Counted from the stretch's first letter, positions 40,586 through 51,269 are shown. The stretch is DNA of 64,000 nucleotides from Spiroplasma melliferum (GCA_005222125.1 CP029202.1:558001-622000), one strand, 5' to 3'. Notes: generated by a model from the sequence alone, not told the origin. Translations and numbers: made by a program.

Positions 40586-41479
40586 ATGAATCTTGTTAAA
40601 AAATATCCTTATGTAATTACGGATTTAGATGGCAAAATTGCGGGGAAAGGTTATTTAATTAATCCTGAAACATATGAAGCATTACAAACATATCAATTGG
40701 CTAGTAATTATCACTTGTTTTTAGCTTCAGGGCGATTAGACTTAATGGCAAAAGAATATTTTGCAAAGTTAAAAATTAAAACACCAATCATTTCATGTAA
40801 TGGTGCTTTAATTCGTGATAGTTTAACAAATGAAATATTATATCAGCAACCGTTACCACAAGCATTAGCTCTTGCGGTGTTAACAAATGCTATTGAAGGA
40901 AATGTTGATCATATTGTTTATACTGCTAACATGGTTTATGGTCATCCTGGATCAAGTCGGATTGCTTTTATGTTAAAATATAATGCGCAATTAGATAATG
41001 ATAATTATCGCATTCCAATTGATACTGAAACTGATTATGTATCATTATTAAAAAATAATGAAATTGAAGTTTTAAAAATTTTATTCCCTTTTAATTCATC
41101 CGCTGAATTAGAACAAGTGCAAGCTATTTATCAGCCATTTAAAAACGCGGTTGATGGTGTTTTCTCTCAAAAAGATTTATTTGATATCCAAGCATTAAAT
41201 ATTAATAAGGGTAATGCTTTTAAAAAATTATGTGCTTTAAAAGGGTATGATCCACAACAGTTTATTTTTTATGGTGATAATTATAATGATCTAGAACTTG
41301 CTAAAATTGTTGGTTATACTGTTGCGATGGGGAATAGTGTCTTAGAATTAAAAAAAATTGCTAATACAACAACAATGACAGTTACTGATAATGGGGTTCG
41401 TGAACATCTTTTTACCGAAGTTTTATCAAAAGAACAACTAGCAGAATTTCTGCCCCAAGTTAAAAATGTTTTTAAATAA
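40586..41479 (+). CDS. Cof-type HAD-superfamily phosphatase
   Basis: 297 aa with motif I TDLDGK (the usual Thr is Lys here), LASGR (motif II), K at NKGNAF and GDNYNDLELA (motif IV): a type IIB sugar-phosphate or nucleotide phosphatase. The D-L-D-G-K variant keeps both catalytic aspartates. AAAGGAAAT site. Substrate unknown; mollicutes have many such genes. Confidence 0.85.
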   Translation: MNLVKKYPYVITDLDGKIAGKGYLINPETYEALQTYQLASNYHLFLASGRLDLMAKEYFAKLKIKTPIISCNGALIRDSLTNEILYQQPLPQALALAVLTNAIEGNVDHIVYTANMVYGHPGSSRIAFMLKYNAQLDNDNYRIPIDTETDYVSLLKNNEIEVLKILFPFNSSAELEQVQAIYQPFKNAVDGVFSQKDLFDIQALNINKGNAFKKLCALKGYDPQQFIFYGDNYNDLELAKIVGYTVAMGNSVLELKKIANTTTMTVTDNGVREHLFTEVLSKEQLAEFLPQVKNVFK

Positions 41480-41490
41480 AACATTTTTTT
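41462..41490 (+). terminator. Terminator overlapping the end of the HAD gene
   Basis: AAAAATGTTTTT / AAAACATTTTTTT, with the stem starting inside the last codons. Confidence 0.5.
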
Positions 41491-41607
41491 ATTTTGTAAA
41501 TTGTAAATCAATCATTTTGGTGGAGTTCCATTTAACAAATTATCGACTTAAGATTAAAAATTAGGCAAATAATTGGAAAAGATAAGGTGCTGCTTTTTTT
41601 ATTATGA

Positions 41608-41613
41608 TATAAT
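41608..41613 (+). promoter_or_regulatory. -10 box of the PAP2 gene, probably leaderless
   Basis: TATAAT (extended by TATGA) lies only 6 nt before the ATG at 41620, and no ribosome binding site is present. Transcription would start at or next to the start codon. Confidence 0.5.
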
Positions 41614-41619
41614 GGCTCT

Positions 41620-42930
41620 ATGAAGATGCTAAATTTTAAAAGAAATACAAATCAAAAGTTCTATGTCGACAGTTCTGCATTTATTAATAAAAATAGTAAG
41701 GATAAATTTGTTTTTAAAATATTGAAAATTATTGCCTTAACTGTTGTTATAACACTTTTTATCGTAGGAAGTATTTGAGATCAACAAATTGCAAAAGCGA
41801 TTGGTGATTTAAATGATAATGGCATTGTCAGTTGGCTAAGTTTATTTTGAGATAAACTAGCTTATACGATGACAGTTCCATTTATGTTTGCAGGAGTTGG
41901 GATTTTATTAGAAAGTTTAAATATTAAATATAAATCGAAATTTAAATTTTTAGAAATTATCATTATTACCGTTTATGCTTTATTTATAATTTTATTTACT
42001 TTAATTATTAGTAGAATGATTTATCAGCAATCAACATTTCCCGCTTTTGGTGGTAAAGGAAGAGATTATTGATTTGGACTTGATGGAACAAGTACAATTG
42101 CCGCAATGACAATTCAACTTAGTATTGAAGTTATCTTAATGGGTGGGATTGCTTGGTTTTTAAGAGTTAAATTTTCAAAAAGAGATGATTTATTAACTAA
42201 TAATTATTGAATTGATGCGTTAAAAATATTTGTAGTATTTGCGCTTTTTGGGATTATTTTTGATCCGCTTTTAAAAACTTTCTTTGGGCGACCATATTGA
42301 GTTCATGTTGATTATCAATATGTTATTGACCATTTACCAGATAATTGGTCAAACAAACCAACTAATATTGTTAATGCCGAATATTTAGATTGATGACAAA
42401 TTCAAGGTTTTAAAGCTGAATATTGAGATTTCTTATTAGGGAAAGCGGGCGAAGGAACGCATCATTGAAGTGATAAGGCTTTTCCATCTGGTCATATGAA
42501 TTCATCATCAATGCCTGTCTATGGTTTTTTGTTATATTTCATGAATGAAAAACGTAAACAAAAGATTACTTATTGAAAATGATTAATATTTGGATTTTTT
42601 ATCGCAAATATTGCAATGATGGGATTTATGCAAATTCTTTCAAGAACACATTATTTAACAGATTTAATGTTTACTTTAATAGTTTTATTAACATTCTTTA
42701 AAGGAGTCGCTTATGCAACTGATCATGTTATTTATAAAGTTTTATCAATAATTTGAAACAAACAAAACAAAAAATATCATATGTTTGAATTAAATAATGG
42801 TAAAAAAACAACTTTGTTTATTGATATTGATGGAGTTTTATGAATTGTAGCGAAAGTTAGAACTGCTAAAATTGATAAATCTAAAAAATATAAATATTGA
42901 CATCGTGATAATATTATTTACAAAAAATAG
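41620..42930 (+). CDS. PAP2-superfamily membrane phosphatase
   Basis: 436 aa with six hydrophobic segments and the three PAP2 signature parts: KTFFGRPYW (KxxxxxxRP, about residue 222), PSGHM (about residue 289) and SRTHYLTD (SRxxxxxHxxxD, about residue 345). Acts on phosphatidic acid, diacylglycerol-pyrophosphate or similar lipids in the membrane. A C-terminal soluble tail (LFIDIDGVLWIV) is unusual for the family and looks like the start of a HAD motif. The stop codon TAG is part of the 8-bp duplication made by prophage E, so the insertion left the protein unchanged. Confidence 0.82.
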
Positions 42931-43052
42931 GGGAGTGTTGCAAAGATACGGGTTTTAGTTAAAAACAAGATATAATTTTGTTTTTTCTTTTATATATAGA
43001 AATTATTAATATTAAAGTTATTATTTTTAAAAAATTTTAAGGAGTTGAAATT

Positions 43053-43163
43053 ATGCAAACAAAGCAATATTTTATTTTGCGGTCGTTAGTGAAAAAGTAT
43101 GGTAAAGATATTGTTATTAATATTGTCAATAAGATTGCAAAAGATATTGAAATTAAAAAGTAA
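43053..43163 (+). CDS. Plectrovirus leading small protein, 36 aa (prophage E)
   Basis: MQTKQYFILRSLVKKYGKD, AAGGAG site. Homologue of the 37-aa proteins in A and C. GC-richer AGCGGAGCGAGTTTGC repeats follow (43213-43255). Confidence 0.65.
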   Translation: MQTKQYFILRSLVKKYGKDIVINIVNKIAKDIEIKK

Positions 43164-43293
43164 AAGAATAAATTATTCTGCGTAATTTATTAGCGGATAA
43201 TTTATTCAATAATGTTTTTAATGGAGCAAAGCGACAACGAGCGGAGCGAGTTTGCAAATTTCAATTTTTTAATTTATTGAAAGGAGTTATATC

Positions 43294-43443
43294 ATGCCAG
43301 TATGATTAACATGAATATTTAGTATTTTGATTTTGTTAGGAATTTTTGCGTGAATTGGTTTATCAATTTATCAAAAAATTCGTCAAATTCAAGGTAAGAA
43401 AAAAGAAAAAAAAGAACTTGAAAAAAAGGAGGATAGAAAATAA
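43294..43443 (+). CDS. Plectrovirus 49-aa membrane protein upstream of coat (prophage E)
   Basis: MPVWLTWIFSILILLG, AAAGGAG site, TAATG overlap with coat gene. Confidence 0.8.
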
Positions 43444-43661
43444 TGAATTTTTTAGCAGATGCAGTTACTTTTGGGACTGGAATGGATTCTATTTGAACTG
43501 GTTTAGGTAATGCAATGGGTAAAGTAAAAGATGCTGTATATGGTATTTTACCGCAATTAATGACCTTTTTAGGTGATGCGTGAATTATTTTAATTCCATT
43601 TGGATTATTTATTATTATTAAGATATTAAACTTTTTCCGTCATATGGTTAAAGGATTTTAA
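43443..43661 (+). CDS. Plectrovirus major coat protein (pVIII-like), prophage E
   Basis: 72 aa, ten shorter at the leader than in A and C (MNFLADAVTFGTGMDS), then the same amphipathic and transmembrane helices and basic end FFRHMVKGF. Confidence 0.85.
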
Positions 43662-43962
43662 GAGTATATTACTCTATATTCAAAGTATTTTAACAAAAAC
43701 TAAGGCACACTAGTTTATTTATTTTTTATTAATTTATTTTATATAACTATTACTTTAAAACTTAATAGTATTTTTCAGTGTGCCAATTTTTATTATTTTA
43801 TATTTTTAACATTGTTAATAACATTGTTTATTAAACATTAAATAAGCAATATATTAGCATTATGTATAACATTGTTTTTATCAGTAAATAAGCAGTATAT
43901 AAACATTAAATATAACATTGTTTAATTAAACAAATATTTATATTAGTTAGGAGTTGATAAAA
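43662..43962. other. Plectrovirus non-coding region with iterons (prophage E)
   Basis: GGCACACT (43704-43711) and AGTGTGCC (43777-43784) form the same long stem as in A, followed by at least four AACATTGTT copies (about 43807, 43816, 43869, 43914) spaced by related AT-rich units. Likely origin or regulatory region. Confidence 0.55.
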
Positions 43963-44412
43963 TTGAGTAATTTTGTTAAGAAAAATCAAAATATAGCAAA
44001 TTATTTTATTTCTAAGGAACTTATCCCTTTTGAAACAGATAAAGCAAGTTTTATAAATTTACCTAATCACAATCGTCATATTGGTTTTTGGTTGAGTAAT
44101 AAGTTTATTTATCCTAGTCAAAAACATTCAGAACAAGTAGCAATCGGTTTAATTTATGATAATTCTTATCGTATTGTAAAATATGATGAAAATTTAAAAC
44201 AACATGATTGAAAATTTTTAACTGGAACAGAAATAATTGATTTGTATAATCAACATAAACAAAACTATTTTACGCGTATGCATAAAGCATTATTTTTAAA
44301 TGAACCTAAAAAAGTAAAAACAAATAACAATAATAATTTAATAAATTGAAATGATGAAAAAGTAGAACAATTAATTCGCGATTTAGAAGAATTAGATAAT
44401 GAGTTTATATAA
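43963..44412 (+). CDS. Plectrovirus conserved protein, 149 aa (prophage E)
   Basis: Start set at TTG 43963, 9 nt after TTAGGAG; TTG 43954 is too close to it. Core [20 protein letters not shown] as in A and C; ends LDNEFI. It follows the non-coding region directly: no methyltransferase or accessory genes are present in this phage. Confidence 0.75.
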
Positions 44413-44548
44413 TTATTGAGTTCAATTTGTTAGTTATATTATTGGTTCAAATGCCCCTGAATTTTTATATGTTATATCGTTTGTGTTATTTATAATTTTA
44501 TTTTTTGGAATGTTTTTTAAACTTATTCAGAAAATGTGGAGTTTTTAA
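44399..44548 (+). CDS. Plectrovirus 49-aa membrane protein (prophage E)
   Basis: MSLYNYWVQFVSYIIG, overlaps the previous gene by 14 bp. Confidence 0.75.
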
Positions 44549-44550
44549 AA

Positions 44551-44754
44551 ATGCAAAATGATTGAGAAAAATTAAAAGAGTTTTTTATTCATGTCTTTTT
44601 GTTTATAGATAAAACGAATGTTGAAACTATTACAACTTGAAATTTAACTCAAAATGAATATTTAACTCTTATGATTGGCATTTGAATTGTAATTTTGTTT
44701 TTAACTTGATTCTTATTGTGAATGATTTTTAAAATAGTTGGGTATTTTAAGTAA
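44551..44754 (+). CDS. Plectrovirus 67-aa membrane protein (prophage E)
   Basis: MQNDWEKLKEFFIHVFLF, one transmembrane helix, TAATG overlap with Zot. Confidence 0.8.
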
Positions 44755-45755
44755 TGAAAAAGTTTGCATTTTTTCTAATAAACTTTTGTTATATTAGTGG
44801 TTCAATGGTTTTGTTTAGTTTAATTGATTTATTATTTTGGATAATTTCCTTAAATTTTACTGGTTTAGTATTTTGACTATTATTTGCTTTACAATGTGTA
44901 TATTTTGTTTGGTGAGTTTGAAAAAATGTTTTTTATCAGTTAAATATCTTTCGTTTAGTTTACTTTATTTGAGATAATCCGTTATCAGTAATTATTGGTA
45001 AATTAGGAACTGGTAAAACATTACTTTTAACTTTTTTATCACAAGTTATGAAACTTTTAACAAAGAAAATTTATAGTAATTATCCAATCGAAGATGATGC
45101 AATAAAACTTTTAACTTTTAATAATTTAGATTTTACTGATAGAACCAAATTAGTACCACCTGATGATAGTTTAATTCTGTTTGATGAGAGTTTTTTATAT
45201 ATTGATGGAACTAGTCCCCACGAAGTTAAAAAAGTTCACGGTGGTAAAAGTGTGTGGATTGTTTTAGCAAGACATTTTAAAAATAGAGCAATTTTTACCG
45301 TACAGCGTGAGGGTATGATGTGAAATAATATTCGTCATTTAGCGAGTGGTATTATTATTCCTATTTCATTGAAAAAACCCGTTAAGTCAAAATTAGGTAA
45401 TATTTTTAATCGTAGTTTTGTTATGCGAATTGGTATTTTTCAAGATATTACAGATTATGAAATTTGAAAAACAAAATCAGTAGAACGAACAGCAGAAGGT
45501 AAAAAAGCAAAACATAAGTCCGATGTTGGTTTAGGAATTCGGTTTTTTAAGATAATTATTCCGCTTGAATTTGCCAATAAATATGATAGTCATTGATTAA
45601 GTTTTGTTCGTGATTTAAAAAATGATGAAGTTATTAATAAAAAAGAATACTTTTGAAAAGATATATCAAAATTAAATAATAAACAACGCTTAGAATTATT
45701 TGATATTGATATTTTGAAAGAAAATTTAAAAGCAAAAAAAGGAAAGGAAAGATAA
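44754..45755 (+). CDS. Zot-like filamentous-phage assembly ATPase (prophage E)
   Basis: 333 aa, P-loop GKLGTGKT, Walker-B-like region DDSLILFDES; C-terminus KGKER instead of GSGKDD. Does not overlap the next gene, which has its own GAAAGG site, unlike in A and B. Confidence 0.85.
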
Positions 45756-45758
45756 AAA

Positions 45759-46193
45759 ATGAGTAATTTATTAAGTGAAAGCATTAATAACGATAATTGA
45801 AATAAGATTTTTAGTTTTATTTTTGATACTTTTTTATTTGTTTTTGATGTTATTTGAAATACTAAATTACCAATGACAAATATAACGATTGCTTATTTTT
45901 TAATCTTTTTTATGGTTATTAAATTATCAATTTATGCTATTCACGGAACATCAACTAATTATAACGATTTAGGTTCAACGGTTAAAAGTGGTGTTATTAA
46001 TAGTTCTAAATTATACGGTGCTACTGTTAGGGGTGTTTCTAGTACTAAAAAAGGTTTACAAAAACACATCAAAGAACGAAAACAATTTAAAGTTAGTCGT
46101 AATAAACAACAATTATCAAGTTTAGTAAGACAAGCAAAAACAAGAGAACAAGGCTTTAAAAGAATTCATAGCACTAAAAGAATAAAAAAATAA
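45759..46193 (+). CDS. Plectrovirus membrane protein with basic tail, 144 aa (prophage E)
   Basis: MSNLLSESINNDN, homologue of the 133-aa proteins with an insert (SGVINSSK) and longer basic end (STKRIKK). Confidence 0.85.
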
Positions 46194-46211
46194 GTAAGGA
46201 GTTGATTTTAT

Positions 46212-46448
46212 ATGATTAAGTTAGTTTTATTGGTAGCGGCAATCGCTATATTTGGTACTGGTTTTATTACAATTATTATTAATCAGTTGACATCAGCAAA
46301 AAATATTATTATGGATTTATATAATTCTGATACTTGGTTATTATTTATTTTTGGTAAAATGGCAATTTTATTTAGTCATCCGTTAATGTTAACAATATCA
46401 AGTTTATATATTATTGGTTTTATTATTTCAAAAACATTATATAGTTAG
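46212..46448 (+). CDS. Plectrovirus 78-aa membrane protein (prophage E)
   Basis: [15 protein letters not shown], two transmembrane helices; has its own AAGGAG site, since the TAATG coupling is lost here. Confidence 0.85.
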   Translation: MIKLVLLVAAIAIFGTGFITIIINQLTSAKNIIMDLYNSDTWLLFIFGKMAILFSHPLMLTISSLYIIGFIISKTLYS

Positions 46449-46459
46449 GAGTTAAATTT

Positions 46460-46768
46460 ATGAAAAGTAATGTAGAAAATAAAAAAGAAAAGAAACAAAA
46501 TGGTTTATTTATTTCTTGGGTTGATTTAATTTTGTATCTTATTATAAGTTTTTCATTAACGCTTGTATGTGTATTAGATACAGTTTCAACGATTGGCGAA
46601 TTAAAAGAAAAATATGCTGGTATAAATGGTTATATAATTTATGGTTTATGATTTATTATATTATGAGATATTTTAATAATTCATTATTTTTATGGTTATT
46701 TATTTAATGAAATTATCAAATTAATAAAAGAACATCGTAAAAATAAGTTGGTAGAGAATAATGCGTAA
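46460..46768 (+). CDS. Extra membrane protein before the attachment gene, 102 aa
   Basis: Found only in prophage E. A Lys-rich start (VENKKEKKQ), two transmembrane helices (about 18-42 and 60-85) and a basic end. Overlaps the attachment gene by 8 bp. An exclusion or virion-membrane role is possible but unproven. Confidence 0.6.
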
Positions 46769-48917
46769 GTTTTTAGTGTTATTTTCTTTTGTACCAATAT
46801 TATTAATTTCTTTTTTCTCATTAGAGGCAATGACATTACAGCAAAACCATCAATCACAACAAACAACAGAAAAAGTAAGAACAAAGCGAAGTACAGAAAC
46901 TGGTATTAATGAAACTGATTTTATTAATACGATGTTTTTACGCAGCACTTTTTTTGAAAATTGAAGTGATACCAATTATTTTATTAATCCTACTTTAAAA
47001 ACATCAAAATCATTAACTTATAACGATAAATGATATTTAGATTTTTTAAAAGATAGTTATTCAACTGGTATTTCTTATGATAAACCTAGTGATAAATTTA
47101 TGGATTTATATAAAAATTGAAATACTTATGCTAAACAGTATAACATTGATAAATTTTATGATGTTGATAAAAAACAATTTTTAAAAGAATTAACTAATTT
47201 TGTTTATTCTTTTACAAATAAGTATAATTTAACACAAATGTTAAATAAATTAAAAAAATATATATATGATTTGCAACAAGTTAATTTAAATTATGATTTT
47301 GATAATTGAAAATTAGTATCAAGTATTTTGGGAGAAGGAAATACTAAAAAATGATATATAGGTATCTTTAAAAAAGATAATAAATGAAATATTATAAAAT
47401 GAAATGGTAATAAAGAATTTTATTCATATTATTATGATAAAGTTTATCGTTGAGATGGTGAAGGTCAACCACAAACACCCCAAATTGATAGCAATGGTAA
47501 TGTTAAGTTTGAAATAGATATTTATAAACAAAAAGTTAAAGATTTTTTAAATAATTATTTAGATGTTATTATCCAAGAAAATATCCGAGTTCAGCAAGGT
47601 GGTAATCCAAACTATGATGACTCAAATTTAGGTAGTCAAAGAATAATATTTGATTTTGAAATTATTAATAATTTAGATAAATCTAGTACTGGTATTATTT
47701 TAACTAAAAAATCAATTTATCGAATGATTTTAACGATTGATGAGCATAAAAATATTGTTGCAGGCAGTTTAGAGTTAACACATCTTAAACAATATTGAAA
47801 TGGATATGATTATAATAGTTATCGGTATACTGATGATTTAGGTTTTTTATTTTCTTTTATGAAAGATGAAGAAAATACATTTAATTTTAGTGCTGAAACT
47901 TATAATTATTATCAGGTCAATTCTCCCAATACTGGTAAAGAAGTTTTTGAACAGATGAAAGGTCAAATTGATATTAATAAATTTTTAAAAGCATTTTTTG
48001 CACACGCTTTGGTACCTGTATTTCAAAATCGTAGTAATTTTATTGAAAGTGGATATATTGATAATTTACAATATGATACTGTTTTAATTAACTTTTTTGG
48101 TTTAAAATTAGTTAATTTTAGAGATGTTTTAATTGATGAAAATAATACTAATAAAAGTCAATTTGAAAAGTTATTAAATAGTATTTTTACAGTTTCACAA
48201 AATTTTTATAAGGATTATTTACGAACAATTTTTGATTTAGAAAGTAATACTTATACACAAGGATATAACAAAAAATACGGTTTATTAGCAAATAATGGTT
48301 TTAAAATTTATCCAAGATATTTTTATTTTTCTGATAAGTATAAATTATTAGATTTTAAGATGTATTCTGCTTATAAAAATCGGTTTTATAACACAAATTA
48401 TGGAGATGTATTTAATTATGATTTTTCTGTCTCAAATGATTATAATATTAATCAAAATGAGAGTTATGTTTTTGAAGGAACTTTAAAAGATAAATATGGC
48501 TTAAAATATAAAAAAATGGAAGAACAAAAAATAGGTTATAATGTTTTTGAATTACAAGCCCAAAAAGAAAATGATATGTATCGTTATTATGATTTTAATT
48601 TTGGAATTTATAACTGACAAGAAATTAATAACGGTGGATTATTCCCTGATAGTCAATGATGACAAGCACAATATGAAAGTTGTAGTTGATATAATTTAGC
48701 GTGTCATATAAGAAATGCGGCAATTTGAATAGTTAATAATATACCTGGTATAAAACAAGTAAACGAATTAGCGAGTGGTATTGGTAAAATTTTTCAAACA
48801 ATATATAGTTTTTTCAGTCAAACATTCGAAGTATGAAAATTTAGTCCTGCATTGTACAGTACAATAACTAATTTATTTTTATTAATTATATTTATGAAAT
48901 TTGTACGATTAATTTAA
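46761..48917 (+). CDS. Plectrovirus attachment protein (pIII-like), prophage E
   Basis: 718 aa with a different signal region from B and C (MRKFLVLFSFVPILLISF) and a dibasic site RTKRSTETG just before the conserved NETDFINTMFL. The cassette (NWKLVSSILGEGNTKKW ...) again differs from B and C and matches its own lipoprotein. Conserved C-terminal half and anchor. Confidence 0.8.
47302..47447 (+). repeat. Variable cassette, attachment-gene copy (prophage E)
   Basis: 146 bp read as identical to the reverse complement of 49030-49175; limits ATAATTG and AAGTTTAT. Confidence 0.85.
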
Positions 48918-48945
48918 AAAGGAACTATTTTTAAGTTCCTTTTTA
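48916..48945. terminator. Bidirectional terminator between attachment and lipoprotein genes (prophage E)
   Basis: AAAAAGGAACT / AGTTCCTTTTT stem between convergent stops. Confidence 0.7.
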
Positions 48946-49284
48946 ATCTTTTCAATCTGTAATTTTACCTGTTTTAGGGTTAATTGTTGGAATTTGTGTT
49001 TCAGTAGGTTCAGCACTACCATTTCAAAAATAAACTTTATCATAATAATATGAATAAAATTCTTTATTACCATTTCATTTTATAATATTTCATTTATTAT
49101 CTTTTTTAAAGATACCTATATATCATTTTTTAGTATTTCCTTCTCCCAAAATACTTGATACTAATTTTCAATTATTATTTTCTGGTGGTTTTTCTGCTAA
49201 TTTATCATCATAACAAGAAATTAAGTTTGTTGTACTTGTTGCTGTTAATCCGATTGCCCCTAAAATACTTAGTAATTTTTTCAT
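48943..49284 (-). CDS. Lipoprotein carrying the attachment-protein cassette (prophage E)
   Basis: 113 aa: signal MKKLLSILGAIGLTATS, lipobox NLISC, short linker, cassette NWKLVSSILGEG ... YYYDKVY, then WNGSAEPTETQIPTINP (partly diverged from the attachment protein) and fixed tail GKITDWKD. Here identity stops about 45 bp earlier than in B and C, as if gene conversion covered a shorter tract. Confidence 0.8.
49030..49175 (-). repeat. Variable cassette, lipoprotein-gene copy (prophage E)
   Basis: Inverted partner of 47302-47447, about 1.58 kb away. Confidence 0.85.
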
Positions 49285-49410
49285 ATATTTATTCCTTTCT
49301 GTTAATTGTTATAATTAGCTTAATTATACTATACATTTTTTAATGTAGATGTAAATTTATGAAATATATTAACTAATAATTTTAATTTAATAAAGAAAGG
49401 AAATAATAAA

Positions 49411-50502
49411 ATGTTTAATTTTAATAAATTTAGTGTAAATATTTATGAAAATGCTTTAAATCAGTTAAAAGAAAAGATAGAAGGAACTGATGATATAATT
49501 TTTATAAAACGAGATAAAACAAAATATTTTGTAAAAGAAATAAAAACTAGAAAAATTAAAACAGAATTTGGAATATTAATTTATAAGAGAAGAATTTATA
49601 AATATCTTTATAGGGGTAAGTGAAAATATGTTCCTCTTGTTGACAAACAATTTGGAGTTAAAAAATGGCAAAGAATAATTAATGATTTAAAACTAAAAAT
49701 AACTGCTGAAATAGTAAAAAATAAAAGATATAGTGATATATTGGATATGTTTAATTGCAAATTACATTGTTCATCTGTTTCGCGTATTTTACGAAAAGCA
49801 TTAATAAAAAGAAAAGATAAAAAAATAGATTTAAAAAATTGTAAAAATTTATATATTAATTTAGATGATGCACATGTAACTTTAAAAAATAAAAATAATA
49901 AATCTTATTTGCAAACTGTTAGAATAATTTCATTTAATACTGGAAAAGAAAATAATAAATCTTTAAATAAAAAATATTGTTATTTTTTTCTTAACAAGAA
50001 AACTCGCGGTGCAGAATTTAATGCTTTCTTTATTAAAAAACAAATTCAAAAATTTTTTAAAAATTATGAAAAAATTAAATTAATTATTGGTGGAGATAGT
50101 GCTAAATGAATTAAAAAAAGTGCTAAAATTTTAGATGGTATGTTTATATCTGATAGATTTCATGTAATAAGAGAATTAAAAAATAATATATATTGTGGTA
50201 ATCGTAGTAAAGAATCATTTAAAAATTATTTACACGCAAAAAAAATATTTTTACAAGGAAAATATGATGAACTTATAACTTTTTTAAAATCATTACAGAA
50301 TGAAAAAATTAAATTAAGATATTTTATTAATTTAAAAAATGGTATTTTAAATCAAAATAAAGAGTGAAATATTGGTGTATCTGCTGAAAGCGATGTTTCA
50401 AGAGTTGTAAAATCTTGTTTAGGATATGGAAATAAAACATTTTCATTTTCAACATTTAAAAATATTTTGGATTTAAAAATTATGAAATTTAATTTTAGTT
50501 AA
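49411..50502 (+). CDS. UPF0236 (ISLre2-type) transposase of prophage E
   Basis: 363 aa, GAAAGGA site. Features shared with 32471: IKTEFGILIYKRRIYKYL near residue 53, NLDDAHVTL (first acidic site), IGGDSAKW (second) and SDRFHVIREL (His motif). It is about 100 residues shorter, lacking the C-terminal part after LDLKIMKF, and identity between the two is low. Being inside the terminal repeats it is the likely integrase of prophage E. A truncated but active form cannot be told from a decayed one by eye. Confidence 0.78.
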
Positions 50503-50780
50503 TTTAAAATAATTTAGTTTTAGTTTTGAAACTATTTTTTAGTGTGCTAAAATATAAAATTATTTTTTGTATTTTTATTTTTTTGTGTTATTATGTTTTT
50601 ATAAAAGAAAAAAAGTTTCTTGTTTTTAAATAAATTAAATAATACCCGTTTATTTGCAACACTCCCAAAAATAGGAATGCTATCTATGTTGTTATGCTAT
50701 CGTTTAAAAATTAAAAAAAATCTAGATATAATCTAGATTATTAAGGCAACTTTATAGTAAACAATGGATAATTTTTTAAA
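50503..50780. other. Right end of prophage E and adjacent gap
   Basis: The terminal repeat ends at 50666, then the 8-bp duplication. No gene. A TCTAGAT-AAT-ATCTAGA-like small hairpin lies at 50721-50738. Confidence 0.45.
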
Positions 50781-51098
50781 TTATCTATCGTATGATTGTT
50801 CTTCAGTTTTTTCTTGTGTTTTTTCATGTAATTCATTCATAACATCCATAAAGTTTCTGAAAACTTCTTGATTAATTTCTGGAGATTGTGCTTTAACTTG
50901 GTTATGAATTTGGGCTTGTTTTTTTGTCATTGCTTGGCGTTTTGCTATTTCTTTTCCGCCATCTTTAAGCAATTTATCTGTAAATTCAGCTGCATCTTTT
51001 TTATTAAAACCAAGTTTTTTTAAAAATGAATTAACTCCTTTTTTAATTGATTTATAAGTTTTTTTCAAACTTTCTTTCATTTCTAATGTAAAACCCAT
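50781..51098 (-). CDS. Hypothetical basic helical protein, 105 aa
   Basis: MGFTLEMKESLKKTYKSIKKG..., rich in Lys and Glu, with helical stretches (FLKKLGFNKKDAAEFTDKLL, EVFRNFMDVMNELHEKTQEK). GAAAG site. No family recognised; cytoplasmic. Confidence 0.6.
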   Translation of the reverse strand: MGFTLEMKESLKKTYKSIKKGVNSFLKKLGFNKKDAAEFTDKLLKDGGKEIAKRQAMTKKQAQIHNQVKAQSPEINQEVFRNFMDVMNELHEKTQEKTEEQSYDR

Positions 51099-51269
51099 AT
51101 CAAAATTTTCTTTCCTATTATTTAATTAGATTAATTAAAGTCATTTATTTTAAAAATAGTATTGATATTTTTAAAATCATTTACAATACTCACTCTATCA
51201 TAATTATTTTGAATTAGCAATATTTTTAAGTTAATAATAAAAAATATGCTTATTTTTAACAATTTAATG

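Larger units (their letters stand above)
42931..50666. mobile_element. Prophage E: plectrovirus integrated as a transposon
   Basis: Ends are inverted repeats: GGGAGTGTTGCAAAGATACG at 42931 and, inverted, GGGAGTGTTGCAAATAAACG ending at 50666. The 8-bp AAAAATAG is found directly outside both ends (42923-42930 and 50667-50674), a target duplication. Inside are 13 viral genes in standard order and a UPF0236/ISLre2-type transposase. A 7.7-kb phage moved by this transposase type is the simplest reading. ISLre2 elements usually duplicate 9 bp, close to what is seen. Confidence 0.8.

Noticed and set aside
43801..43930. CRISPR-like repeats in the phage non-coding region
   Set aside because: Units are only about 9 bp and unevenly spaced, with no cas genes; iterons are a better explanation. 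No CRISPR array is present in the window.
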